DNA of 11,319 nt from Bacillota bacterium (GCA_023623095.1 JAMNXX010000025.1:1-11319); one strand, 5' to 3'. Positions 1-6,815 are shown, counted from the stretch's first letter. Notes: generated by a model not told the origin, from the sequence alone. Translations and numbers: made by a program.

Positions 1-139
1 TAGGGCGCGATAAGGAAAGCAAAACCATCGCACTGACTGCAGGTGCGGACTAAAGAAAGTAAAATCATCGCGCCGATTGTAGGGCGCGCTGAGGAAAGCA
101 AAACCACTGTGGGACTGTAGGGGCGAGTTTTGCTTGCCT
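1..139 (+). repeat. Degenerate tandem repeat, about 39-bp units, ending in a decayed hairpin module
   Basis: Three head-to-tail units can be aligned by eye at 2-40, 41-80 and 81-118 (39, 40 and 38 bases). Each begins AGGgcGCG or AGGtGCGG, has a middle close to GGAAAGCAAAACCATCG and ends in ACTGT or a variant. They run into 117-139, which reads GTAGGGGCGAG then TTTTGCTTGCC. That is a C-to-T decayed form of the hairpin GGGCGAGC-TTT-GCTCGCCC found intact at 9422-9440. The block therefore belongs to the same intergenic repeat family as the arrays at 6064-6269 and 9357-9476. There is no coding potential, and the left edge is cut by the window. The units vary too much for a CRISPR array and have no spacers. 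Confidence 0.6.
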
Positions 140-171
140 GCAGTGAGGGAATTAGAGCAATTGCATGAGTG

Positions 172-324
172 ACCTATAAATCATAAAGACGACCCAAAAA
201 CATCATTTATAGGGACGACCTATATGGTCGTCCGAAGTAAAGACAGGTACCCTTACCGAGAATCTAATCTTGAAAGGTACTCTTAAGAATGAAATTGCAG
301 GAGCGGACTGCCCTGTCCGCCCGA
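172..324 (+). repeat. Aged copy of the GTAGGGGCGA repeat family with two hairpins
   Basis: Bases 192-220 match 9371-9399 at 25 of 29 positions, and all four differences are transitions. The unit just before it (about 178-194) matches the first unit at 9357 in the same way. A perfect 8-bp hairpin follows, GGACGACC (213-220) with loop TATAT and GGTCGTCC (226-233). A further module at 297-324 contains GCGGAC (303-308) and GTCCGC (315-320) around a 6-base loop. No rpmE promoter could be identified confidently in this stretch. Confidence 0.6.
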
Positions 325-359
325 AATAGAGTCACGAATGAAAGGAAGAGGTGAAATTC

Positions 360-560
360 ATGAAAAAGGGAATCCATCCAGAGTACAAAAAAACAACCGT
401 AACATGTGCATGCGGAAATAGTTTTGAAACAGGGTCCGTAAAAGAAAACATCCGTGTAGAAATTTGTTCAGAATGTCATCCATTCTTTACCGGAAAACAA
501 AAATTTGTAGACCAAGGCGGACGCGTTGACAGATTCAAGAAAAAATATGGACTCGAGTAA
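360..560 (+). CDS. rpmE: 50S ribosomal protein L31, zinc-binding (type A) form
   Basis: This is a component of the large ribosomal subunit. The 66-residue product starts [10 protein letters not shown], and its length and start match bacterial L31. Cysteines at 16, 18, 36 and 39 (the motifs CAC and CSEC) give the C+ type that binds a zinc ion; in this family that form is usually the version made when zinc is plentiful. An in-frame GTG at 351 would add three residues. The ATG at 360 is preferred because GAGGTG (348-353) sits six bases before it and would be the Shine-Dalgarno site, and because the family begins at this methionine. The gene stands alone, with a terminator directly after it. In Firmicutes rpmE usually follows rho, which would lie upstream of this window. 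Confidence 0.97.
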   Translation: MKKGIHPEYKKTTVTCACGNSFETGSVKENIRVEICSECHPFFTGKQKFVDQGGRVDRFKKKYGLE

Positions 561-589
561 GCGCCATTAAATTAATCAACATGATTTTT

Positions 590-620
590 AGGTTAGGGAA
601 TCCGAGCCCTAACCTTTGTT
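590..620 (+). terminator. Rho-independent terminator of rpmE
   Basis: A 9-bp stem, AGGTTAGGG (590-598) pairing with CCCTAACCT (607-615), encloses an 8-base loop and is followed by TTTGTT. It begins 30 bases after the rpmE stop codon. Confidence 0.85.
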
Positions 621-835
621 ATATCAAGAAAAGCAAGTCCGATCATTTCCGGACGTTCAATAATCGTGTCATGGGTATTTGCTCTGATTGAGATATACCG
701 GTACATTCCGTTGATCATATATTGTATGGATTTGATGCAGCCCACGCTGCATCAAAAGTAGATTGCCCCAAAGATTTTATTGCTGCAGAAAAGAGTTCAG
801 ACGCAATTGACTTTAATTCGAAAGGGAGAAGGGTT
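621..835 (+). other. Spacer before yqhQ with a perfect 10-bp hairpin
   Basis: No convincing gene is seen. The most obvious structure is the inverted repeat TTTGATGCAG (731-740) and CTGCATCAAA (747-756) with a 6-base loop. No T run follows it on either strand, so it is not a standard terminator. A smaller inverted repeat, GTCCG (637-641) and CGGAC (650-654), lies upstream. An open frame from TTG 722 runs into yqhQ, but it has no Shine-Dalgarno site and its first 38 residues resemble nothing I recognise. No good promoter could be placed here. Confidence 0.5.
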
Positions 836-1900
836 TTGGATTATAGAAAAATCTTCATCAAACAGGCAAGGCCTACCTCCATCGGAGGTCAGGCGGTGAT
901 CGAAGGAGTGATGATGAAAGGGCCTGAAAATATTGCGATCGCAGTGAGAAAACCGGATCAGCAAATCACCGTCAAAAAAGAAGCCTTGCAGGGAATCAAT
1001 AAAAACAACTTTAGCCGCATCCCGATTATTCGGGGAGTGTTTGCATTGATCGGTTCCATGGTGCTGGGGATAAAGTCGCTTACTTACTCTGCGGAATTCT
1101 TTGACGACGGCAGTGAAGAAGAACCAAAAGGAAAATTTGAATTGTGGATAGAAAAAATTTTTGGGGAAAAAGCGGACGATCTTCTCATTTATCTATCGGT
1201 AGCGCTCGCATTGGTATTTGGAATCTCGCTGTTTATTATTCTTCCCACGATCATTGCCAATTTTTTTAAAACAGGCATCGAAAGCTCTTTATTGCTCAAC
1301 GGGATTGAAGGGATTATCCGCATCCTTTTGTTTTTGGGCTATGTCATCCTCATTTCACGGATAAAGGATATCCAGCGGGTCTTTCAATATCATGGAGCCG
1401 AGCACAAAACCATTCACTGTTTTGAAAACGGGCTGCCGCTGACTGTTGAAAATGCGCGCAATTTTACGACCCTTCATCCCCGGTGCGGAACGAGCTTCTT
1501 GTTCCTTGTCATGGTGATCAGCATCGTTTTATTTTCCATGGTTGGCTGGCCAAATCCGTGGATGCGAGTAATTTTCCGGCTGATATTGATGCCTGTGGTA
1601 GCAGGCGTTTCCTATGAGGTGATTCGATGGTCGGGGAGAAGCACTTCGAGACTTGTACAGTGGATCAGTTATCCGGGGCTGATGCTGCAGAAGCTGACTA
1701 CCCGGGAGCCCGATGACAGCCAGCTGGAAGTTGCAATTGCTGCGTTGAAAAGCGTGCTTCCCTCACAAGAGAATACTTCAAAAGAGGCGGATATGCAGGA
1801 ATGCAAGACAGAAGCAAATCAAAGGACCGATAAAACCATAGAGAGCAGTAGCTTTATCATTTCATCAGAGGATGGGGAGGACGGAGCCGGATGCCTGTAA
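836..1900 (+). CDS. yqhQ: DUF1385 (YqhQ family) multi-pass membrane protein
   Basis: This is a predicted cytoplasmic-membrane protein of the DUF1385 family, whose biochemical role I do not know. The family signature GGQAVIEGVMMKGP is at residues 17-30. Other conserved stretches are YHGAEHKTIHCFE (185-197) and HPRCGTSF (214-221), followed by the C-terminal WISYPGLMLQKLTTREPDD region. Hydrophobic segments lie at about 62-82, 116-144, 157-175, 220-238 and 245-264. A hydrophilic tail (about 310-354) looks variable. The TTG start at 836 is chosen because AAGGGAG (822-828) sits seven bases upstream and the family signature then begins close to the N-terminus; this gives 354 residues. Its 3' end overlaps prmC by 10 bases, so the two are probably co-transcribed, which is the usual neighbourhood for this family. 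Confidence 0.9.
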   Translation: MDYRKIFIKQARPTSIGGQAVIEGVMMKGPENIAIAVRKPDQQITVKKEALQGINKNNFSRIPIIRGVFALIGSMVLGIKSLTYSAEFFDDGSEEEPKGKFELWIEKIFGEKADDLLIYLSVALALVFGISLFIILPTIIANFFKTGIESSLLLNGIEGIIRILLFLGYVILISRIKDIQRVFQYHGAEHKTIHCFENGLPLTVENARNFTTLHPRCGTSFLFLVMVISIVLFSMVGWPNPWMRVIFRLILMPVVAGVSYEVIRWSGRSTSRLVQWISYPGLMLQKLTTREPDDSQLEVAIAALKSVLPSQENTSKEADMQECKTEANQRTDKTIESSSFIISSEDGEDGAGCL

Positions 1901-2766
1901 ATCTGGAAGAAGCTTTGAAAAAAGCGACAGCGGTGCTTGAATGTGCAGCGGTTTCCACACCCCTTTTAGATGCGCAGGTACTTTTGTGCCATGTGCTTCA
2001 GGTGGATCGGCTGTATCTGTATGCGCATTCCGACCGCTTGCTTGTGCAAGGGGAAGAGCGCAGATATTTTGAACTGATAGAGAAGCGGGCAGAAGGGATG
2101 CCGGTGCAATACCTGGTGCAGAATCAGGAATTTATGGGATTGGATTTTCACGTAGAAGAAGGCATTTTGATTCCGAGAGCGGATACGGAGGTTTTGGTGG
2201 AAAACGTTATCCAATATTTTCAGGAAAGAAAACGGATTTCTTCTCCCCTGATTGCGGATCTCGGTACCGGAAGCGGAGCCATCGCAGTGAGCCTGGCAAG
2301 CTGGATCTCCCATGCATTTGTCTATGCGGTGGATATTTCAGAAAAAGCCATCGAAATATCGAAAGGGAATGCGCAGCGACACGGCGTATCGGAGCGGATG
2401 CGATTTCTCCGGGGAGATTTGTTTCAGCCCCTGAAGGCAAAAGCCCTTGAGGGAAAGCTGGATGCGCTGGTTTCCAATCCTCCTTACATTCCCCGAAGGG
2501 AAATTGACAATCTGCAGAAGGAAGTTGCCGTATATGAGCCGAGGCTGGCGCTGGACGGCGGAGAAGACGGCCTGGATTTTTATCGCAGGATCATTGAGGA
2601 TGCCCCTCTATTTTTAAAAGAAGGCGGATTGCTCGCATTCGAAGTGGGTTACGATCAAGCGCAACCGGTAAACCAAATGCTGAACGAAAAGGGATGCTTT
2701 CAAGATATTGAAATCAAAAAAGATTTATCGGGAATTGAACGGGTTGTCACCGCTCTTCGTGCCTGA
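1891..2766 (+). CDS. prmC: Peptide chain release factor N(5)-glutamine methyltransferase
   Basis: The enzyme uses S-adenosylmethionine to methylate the glutamine in the GGQ motif of release factors RF1 and RF2 in the cytoplasm. The 291-residue protein has the expected layout. An N-terminal helical domain (about 1-90) is followed by the substrate-linked IPRADTE stretch (94-100), the SAM-binding motif DLGTGSG (123-129), an acidic VDIS at the end of the second strand (147-150) and the catalytic NPPY motif (196-199). The ATG at 1891 lies inside the end of yqhQ, with GGAGG at 1876-1880. The substrate gene prfA is the next gene downstream but has its own promoter. A decayed duplicate of the prmC 3' end follows the stop codon. 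Confidence 0.95.
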   Translation: MPVNLEEALKKATAVLECAAVSTPLLDAQVLLCHVLQVDRLYLYAHSDRLLVQGEERRYFELIEKRAEGMPVQYLVQNQEFMGLDFHVEEGILIPRADTEVLVENVIQYFQERKRISSPLIADLGTGSGAIAVSLASWISHAFVYAVDISEKAIEISKGNAQRHGVSERMRFLRGDLFQPLKAKALEGKLDALVSNPPYIPRREIDNLQKEVAVYEPRLALDGGEDGLDFYRRIIEDAPLFLKEGGLLAFEVGYDQAQPVNQMLNEKGCFQDIEIKKDLSGIERVVTALRA

Positions 2767-2793
2767 AAAGTAAAACAGTTCAGAATCTGGTGG

Positions 2794-2833
2794 GGCATCG
2801 TGATAGTTGTTACCGCTTTTCATGTCTGAAAAG
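2794..2833 (+). pseudogene. Decayed duplicate of the last codons of prmC
   Basis: Bases 2794-2833 align without gaps to 2731-2770, the final 12 codons of prmC with the stop codon and four further bases. Identity by eye is 29 of 40. The last 28 bases differ at only four places, all C-to-T or G-to-A from the gene to the copy. In the same frame the copy would read GIVIVVTAFHV then TGA, against GIERVVTALRA then TGA in the gene. The copies are 63 bases apart. It is too short to be functional and is best read as a tandem-duplication remnant; chance similarity is possible but unlikely for the last 28 bases. Confidence 0.55.
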
Positions 2834-2945
2834 TTTTGCATCGATCTAGCGGCCGAGCGCTTAACCATTATCGAAAATTTTCAGAGGTCCTGTCACAAAT
2901 GTTTGACTTCTCTGGAGTAGACACGATCGAATAAACGCATCAATA

Positions 2946-2974
2946 TTGCAAATATTAATGAAAAATGATAAAAT
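2946..2974 (+). promoter_or_regulatory. Sigma-A-type promoter for prfA
   Basis: The -35 box TTGCAA (2946-2951) and the -10 box TAAAAT (2969-2974) are separated by exactly 17 bases in an AT-rich stretch. The start of transcription would fall near 2982, giving a leader of about 70 bases before prfA. Confidence 0.75.
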
Positions 2975-3051
2975 ATAGTGTTGCAAAGGAAGATAAAAGA
3001 TAGAAAGAGAATGTTTTTAATGCTTTATTTATATCAATCGAGGTGAAACAG

Positions 3052-4119
3052 ATGTTTGACAAGTTGGATTTTATTCACGATAAATACGACGAACTCAATC
3101 GAAAAATTGCAGATCCGGAAGTGATTAACAATCAGCCTGAATGGCAGAAATACATGAAAGAACTTTCCGATATTGAACCGATCGTTCATGAATATAAGAG
3201 ATATAAGGAAATCAAAGAAGGGCTTGAGAGCACAAAATCGATTTTGGAAGAAAGCACAGATGAAGAATTGCGGGAAATCGCCAAGATGGAACTCAATGAG
3301 CTAGAGGAAAGCATGGCTCAGAGTGAACATCAGCTGAAGCTGTTGTTGCTTCCGAAAGATCCCAATGATGAGAAGAACGTAATCGTTGAAATTAGAGCCG
3401 GAGCCGGAGGAGACGAGGCCGGACTGTTTGCAGGAGACCTGCTTCGGATGTATACGCGATACGCGGAAAGGCAGCGTTGGAAAGTAGAAATGATGAGTGT
3501 CAATGAAACCGGCGTAGGTGCGATTAAGGAAGCTGTTTTCCTGATTAAAGGAAAAGGGGCTTATTCCCGCTTGAAATACGAAAGCGGTGTACATCGGGTA
3601 CAGCGAATTCCGGTTACGGAATCGGGGGGAAGAATTCATACTTCTACCGCAACCGTAGCGGTGCTTCCGGAAGTTGACGATGTAGAAGTTGAAATCAATC
3701 CCAATGATGTTCGGGTCGACGTGTTCCGTTCTTCCGGAAACGGAGGACAAAGCGTCAATACGACAGACTCTGCTGTAAGGCTGACCCATATTCCCACAGG
3801 GATTGTGGTTTCCTGCCAGGATGAAAAATCTCAGCTGAAAAATAAAGAAAAGGCTTTTAAAATTCTCCGTGCGAGATTGTATGACAAGATGCAGGCAGAA
3901 CAAGATGCAGAGATTGCCGAGGCGAGAAAGAGTCAGGTTGGTACAGGAGATCGAAGCGAAAGGATCCGAACATACAATTTCCCGCAGGGAAGGGTGACCG
4001 ATCACCGGATCAATTTAACCATTTATAAATTGGAATATTTCCTGGATGGGGATATTGATGAAGTCATCGATGCCCTCATCACAACCGATCAAACCGAAAA
4101 ATTAAAGCAGGTCGTATAA
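3052..4119 (+). CDS. prfA: Peptide chain release factor 1 (RF1)
   Basis: RF1 recognises UAA and UAG in the ribosomal A site and triggers peptide release. The 355-residue protein has a coiled, charged N-terminal domain (about 1-100) and the [12 protein letters not shown] stretch (about 116-127). The P-x-T codon-recognition tripeptide reads PVT at 187-189, followed by [13 protein letters not shown]. The [12 protein letters not shown] segment carries GGQ at 231-233, whose glutamine is the target of PrmC. P-x-T of this type marks RF1 and excludes RF2, which has SPF. The ATG at 3052 is used because GAGGTGA (3040-3046) is five bases upstream and the length then fits the family; an in-frame GTG at 3043 lies inside that site. 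The gene has its own promoter and a strong terminator. Confidence 0.97.
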   Translation: MFDKLDFIHDKYDELNRKIADPEVINNQPEWQKYMKELSDIEPIVHEYKRYKEIKEGLESTKSILEESTDEELREIAKMELNELEESMAQSEHQLKLLLLPKDPNDEKNVIVEIRAGAGGDEAGLFAGDLLRMYTRYAERQRWKVEMMSVNETGVGAIKEAVFLIKGKGAYSRLKYESGVHRVQRIPVTESGGRIHTSTATVAVLPEVDDVEVEINPNDVRVDVFRSSGNGGQSVNTTDSAVRLTHIPTGIVVSCQDEKSQLKNKEKAFKILRARLYDKMQAEQDAEIAEARKSQVGTGDRSERIRTYNFPQGRVTDHRINLTIYKLEYFLDGDIDEVIDALITTDQTEKLKQVV

Positions 4120-4157
4120 TCCGAAAAGAGTATCAAACCGCAAAAACATGACTGTAG

Positions 4158-4196
4158 AAATGCTGAAGGACATGAAATCTTCCTTCAGCATTTTTA
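4158..4196 (+). terminator. Strong rho-independent terminator of prfA
   Basis: A perfect 13-bp stem, AAATGCTGAAGGA (4158-4170) and TCCTTCAGCATTT (4181-4193), encloses a 10-base loop and ends in TTTTT. It lies 38 bases after the prfA stop codon. Confidence 0.93.
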
Positions 4197-4327
4197 TTGA
4201 GCGCTTTTAATATAAATCCAGCATTGCAAAACGAAACAAGCGAAAGGATTGAGCCAGGATTATTTTCTGCCTTTTTCAATTTTGATTGAATGTGAAATTT
4301 TCATATTTAACGATTGTTTACTTGGTG

Positions 4328-4333
4328 TATAAT
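4328..4333 (+). promoter_or_regulatory. Consensus -10 box (TATAAT) upstream of tsaC
   Basis: TATAAT is present in a very AT-rich region, 83 bases before the tsaC start codon. No good -35 box lies at 16-18 bases upstream; the nearest candidate, TTTAAC (4307-4312), has a 15-base spacer. The 220-base spacer between the prfA terminator and tsaC holds no gene or other clear structure. Confidence 0.45.
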
Positions 4334-4416
4334 AAGAGGAAGGGAATATGCAGTACATTTTCTCTTTGATTTCAGAAAATATCAGAAACAATCAGCAGTA
4401 GAATACGAGGGATACT

Positions 4417-5481
4417 ATGAAGAAAACGAAAATCATATCGATGAATCCAGAACATATCGATGAAAAAAAATTGGCGGAAGCGGCAGAAGTGCTGAAAATG
4501 GGTGGACTCGTTGCATTTCCTACAGAGACGGTTTATGGGCTTGGCGCCAACGCATTGGATGAAAAGGCAGTGGAGAAGATATTTCAAGCAAAGGGCAGAC
4601 CTTCTGACAATCCGCTTATCGTTCATATTTCCGAGATCGAGGAGATTGAACCATTGGTTAGAAACGTCTCGGAGCGGGCAAGAATTTTGATGAAAGCTTT
4701 TTGGCCAGGCCCGCTGACGCTGATTTTTGAAAAATCCGAACGGATTCCAAAGCGCATTACGGCAGGATTGGATACGGTGGCGATACGGATGCCTCTCCAT
4801 CCGATTGCTAGAAAGCTGATCCAATTGGCGCAAGTTCCTGTAGCAGCACCCAGTGCCAATTTATCCGGCAGACCCAGTCCCACCTGTCCGGAACATGTTA
4901 TTGAAGATCTGCAGGAAAAAGTGGATATAATTATTTCTGGGGGGAATTGTTCGGTAGGGTTGGAATCCACTGTGCTCGATATCACGGAAGAAATTCCGAT
5001 GATCTTACGGCCGGGCGGAATTACCCGGGAGCAATTGGAAGATGTATTGGGTCTTGTTGTATATGATGCGGCGCTGAAAGGGGATCCGCAGGCTGTACCG
5101 AAATCTCCGGGCATGAAATACACCCACTATTCTCCCCGGGGAGAAGTTCAGATCGTTTCAGGGGAATTGGAGGATATGGTTGAAACGATCCGGGATCTTC
5201 AGAAAGAAAAAGAGGCTTTGGGGCTGAAAGTAGGGATTCTTGCAACCGATGAGACGAAAGGGCGTTATCAAAATGCCATCGTTTTATCGATGGGGAGCAG
5301 AAAAAACGTCGCTTCCATTGCGGCTAATCTTTTTTCTGCATTAAGGCGTTTTGATCAAGAGGGCGCAGAGGTGATTTTTGCTGAAAGCATCGAAGAAAAA
5401 TCCTTAGGAGCTGCGGTCATGAATCGGATGCTCAAAGCAGCGGGCTATCATGTTATTTTTGCAGGAGGGAAAAAAGATTGA
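4417..5481 (+). CDS. tsaC: L-threonylcarbamoyladenylate synthase, Sua5 type
   Basis: The enzyme makes threonylcarbamoyl-AMP from threonine, bicarbonate and ATP, the first step of t6A modification at position 37 of ANN-decoding tRNAs. The 354 residues contain a YrdC catalytic domain (about 15-205), with FPTETVYGLGANA (34-46), KGRPSDNPLIVHI (59-71), PSANLSGRPSPT (145-156) and GLESTVLD (181-188). A linker KSPGMKYTHYSP (229-240) leads to the C-terminal Sua5 domain (to about 345). The extra domain separates it from the short TsaC form of enterobacteria; the B. subtilis counterpart is ywlC. GAGG at 4407-4410 lies six bases before the ATG. It overlaps ywlE by 4 bases, so the two are translationally coupled. 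Confidence 0.95.
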   Translation: MKKTKIISMNPEHIDEKKLAEAAEVLKMGGLVAFPTETVYGLGANALDEKAVEKIFQAKGRPSDNPLIVHISEIEEIEPLVRNVSERARILMKAFWPGPLTLIFEKSERIPKRITAGLDTVAIRMPLHPIARKLIQLAQVPVAAPSANLSGRPSPTCPEHVIEDLQEKVDIIISGGNCSVGLESTVLDITEEIPMILRPGGITREQLEDVLGLVVYDAALKGDPQAVPKSPGMKYTHYSPRGEVQIVSGELEDMVETIRDLQKEKEALGLKVGILATDETKGRYQNAIVLSMGSRKNVASIAANLFSALRRFDQEGAEVIFAESIEEKSLGAAVMNRMLKAAGYHVIFAGGKKD

Positions 5482-5936
5482 AAACGATTTTGTTTGTATG
5501 TACTGGAAACACTTGTAGGAGCAGTATGGCAGAAGCCCTGTTTCGCAACCTGCTGAAATGTTCAGGAAAAAAAGCGGAAGAAATAAATGTTTTTTCTGCA
5601 GGAACAGCCGCTATAGATGGACAGCCTGCTTCTCCGAATGCTGTTACGGTAGTGAAAGAAAGAGGAGCCGATCTCGAATCCCATCGCGCATCGATGCTGA
5701 CAAGGGCGCGCATTCTTGAGGCAGATTTGATTTTGACAATGACGCGAGCCCATAAGGCACAAGTGCTGCGGATGGCTCCTGAGGCTGCCGAAAAAACATA
5801 TACATTGAAGGAGTACATCACCCGCTCGGCGGAAAACATAGACATCTCTGATCCCTTTGGGCGGTCTGTGGAAGTGTACCGCCAATGTGCAGACGAGATC
5901 GAAGAAATGCTGAAGCTTTTGCTGGAGAGGATCTGA
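5478..5936 (+). CDS. ywlE: Low-molecular-weight protein phosphatase, YwlE-like (probable protein-arginine phosphatase)
   Basis: This is a cytosolic 152-residue phosphatase. The P-loop CTGNTCRS (residues 8-15) supplies the catalytic cysteine (C8) and arginine (R14), and the general-acid aspartate is in ISDPFG (D125). The residue two before the P-loop arginine is threonine (T12). In B. subtilis YwlE the equivalent Thr11 gives preference for phosphoarginine over phosphotyrosine, so arginine phosphatase activity is the likelier reading. The match continues through TLKEYIT and DPFGRSVEVYRQ. The start is TTG at 5478, overlapping the tsaC stop as TTGA; GGAGGG (5464-5469) stands eight bases upstream. 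The kinase partner McsB is not in this window. The tsaC-ywlE-rpiB order is standard in Firmicutes. Confidence 0.9.
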   Translation: MKTILFVCTGNTCRSSMAEALFRNLLKCSGKKAEEINVFSAGTAAIDGQPASPNAVTVVKERGADLESHRASMLTRARILEADLILTMTRAHKAQVLRMAPEAAEKTYTLKEYITRSAENIDISDPFGRSVEVYRQCADEIEEMLKLLLERI

Positions 5937-6015
5937 AACTTCCGATACTCGTTTTATTGAGAAAAATTTTAAAGAAAATTTTTAATGGAAAATATTGAAT
6001 TTTGCTTTGAAGAGC

Positions 6016-6044
6016 TTGACAATAAAATCAATATTCAATACGAT
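6016..6044 (+). promoter_or_regulatory. Sigma-A-type promoter upstream of the rpiB leader
   Basis: A perfect -35 box TTGACA (6016-6021) is followed after 17 bases by TACGAT (6039-6044). Transcription would begin near 6051, placing the whole repeat array at 6064-6269 in a 5' leader of about 275 bases ahead of rpiB. An open frame running through this segment (ATG 6060 to 6167, 35 residues) is made largely of repeat sequence and has no ribosome binding site. Confidence 0.7.
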
Positions 6045-6063
6045 CAGAAAGGTTATAAAATGA

Positions 6064-6269
6064 AATGTAGGAGGAAATATAGGAGCAACCAAAATAGGAA
6101 AACGATTGCGCCAATTATATGGGCGGACTTTGCTCTAAAAACAACTATGAGGCGGCTCGTGTTTTAAAAACAACTGTGGGGGCGACCTGGCTCGCCCAGC
6201 TCCAAAAACCAATTGTAGGGGCGAGCTGTGCTCGCCCGATGGAGCGGGCGGTCAAAGAACCGCCCCTAT
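6064..6269 (+). repeat. GTAGGGGCGA repeat array ending in a paired-hairpin element
   Basis: Short direct units follow one another. Decayed ones lie near 6064-6111, and clearer ones start at about 6112, 6142, 6171 and 6210 (30, 29 and 39 bases long). The clearer ones read roughly CAAnTGTrGGGGCGAsCT, most followed by a run ending in AAAAAC. The last unit is a 55-bp element (6215-6269). Its hairpin 1 is GGGCGAGC (6219-6226), loop TGT, GCTCGCCC (6230-6237). Its hairpin 2 is GGGCGGT (6246-6252) and ACCGCCC (6259-6265). The ends GTAGGGGCG and CGCCCCTAT are themselves inverted repeats. The segment 6159-6185 matches 9401-9427 at 25 of 27 bases. Open frames across the array (for example VLKTTVGA) are translations of the repeat, not genes. 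Confidence 0.8.
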
Positions 6270-6325
6270 CCAGGCTCTTAGAAAATATGTTCACCCATAA
6301 ATTGCGATTTTAGGAGGAATCAGAA

Positions 6326-6775
6326 ATGAAAATTGCACTTGGAAGCGATCACGGAGGGTTTCATCTAAAAGAAGCGATCAAAATTTACTTAGAAGAAGAA
6401 GGAATCGACTATGAAGATTATGGGACGGATTCAACTGAGTCAGTAGATTATCCGTTATATGGGCTTCGAGTGGCGGAAGCGGTCGCCGAAAAAGAATGCG
6501 ATTTCGGGATCATTTGCTGCGGCACAGGGATCGGCATTTCCATTGCTGCAAACAAAGTGCCCGGCATCCGATGTGCGGTTGTATCTGATGTATATTCCGC
6601 TCAAATGTCCAGAGAACACAATGACGCCAATATACTGGCTTTAGGGGGAAGGGTCATTGGGCCCGGTTTGGCTGTTAAAATCGTAGAAACATGGCTTGCG
6701 ACAGAATTTGCCGGAGGAAGACACCAGAGGAGAATCAATGGAATTTGTGAGATTGAAAAGAAATATTGTAAATAA
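6326..6775 (+). CDS. rpiB: Ribose-5-phosphate isomerase B
   Basis: The enzyme interconverts ribose 5-phosphate and ribulose 5-phosphate in the pentose phosphate pathway, supplying ribose for PRPP. The 149-residue protein carries GSDHGG (6-11) near the N-terminus. The active-site stretch CCGTGIGIS has Cys65 at the position of the catalytic cysteine. Next come ANKVPGIRCAVVSD, SREHNDANILALGGR and a C-terminal GGRHQRRI. All are typical of the RpiB/LacA-LacB family. The phosphate-handling residues and solitary gene context favour RpiB over the galactose-6-phosphate isomerase subunits. AGGAGG at 6312-6317 lies eight bases before the ATG. The downstream upp uses PRPP, so the order makes metabolic sense. 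Confidence 0.95.
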   Translation: MKIALGSDHGGFHLKEAIKIYLEEEGIDYEDYGTDSTESVDYPLYGLRVAEAVAEKECDFGIICCGTGIGISIAANKVPGIRCAVVSDVYSAQMSREHNDANILALGGRVIGPGLAVKIVETWLATEFAGGRHQRRINGICEIEKKYCK

Positions 6776-6786
6776 AAAATTTGGTA

Positions 6787-6815
6787 TTGGAACGCTGTGT
6801 AGTGCGGCGTTCCAA
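6787..6815 (+). promoter_or_regulatory. Hairpin between rpiB and upp
   Basis: A perfect 9-bp stem, TTGGAACGC (6787-6795) and GCGTTCCAA (6807-6815), encloses an 11-base loop. It starts 11 bases after the rpiB stop and ends 5 bases before the upp Shine-Dalgarno site. No T run follows, so it is not an ordinary terminator. It could affect mRNA processing or stability, or upp translation. Confidence 0.5.

Noticed and set aside
1..118. CRISPR array
   Set aside because: Units are adjacent with no unique spacers, they differ from each other throughout, and no cas genes are present.
351..359. GTG at 351 as the rpmE start
   Set aside because: It overlaps the GAGGTG ribosome binding site and adds three residues not found in L31; ATG 360 fits better.
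593..718. Minus-strand 41-codon frame starting MINGMYRYISIRANTHDTII
   Set aside because: Protein-like at first sight, but it lacks a ribosome binding site, runs through the rpmE terminator and matches no family I know.
3043..3051. GTG at 3043 as the prfA start
   Set aside because: It lies inside the GAGGTGA ribosome binding site that serves ATG 3052.
3301..4005. Long minus-strand frame opposite prfA
   Set aside because: It is antisense to a fully conserved RF1 gene and has no recognisable protein features.
6119..6313. Open frame of 64 codons across the repeat array before rpiB
   Set aside because: Its residues (VLKTTVGA, VGASCARP) are translations of the repeat, and the same residues appear in the open frame at 9349-9576. 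It has no ribosome binding site.
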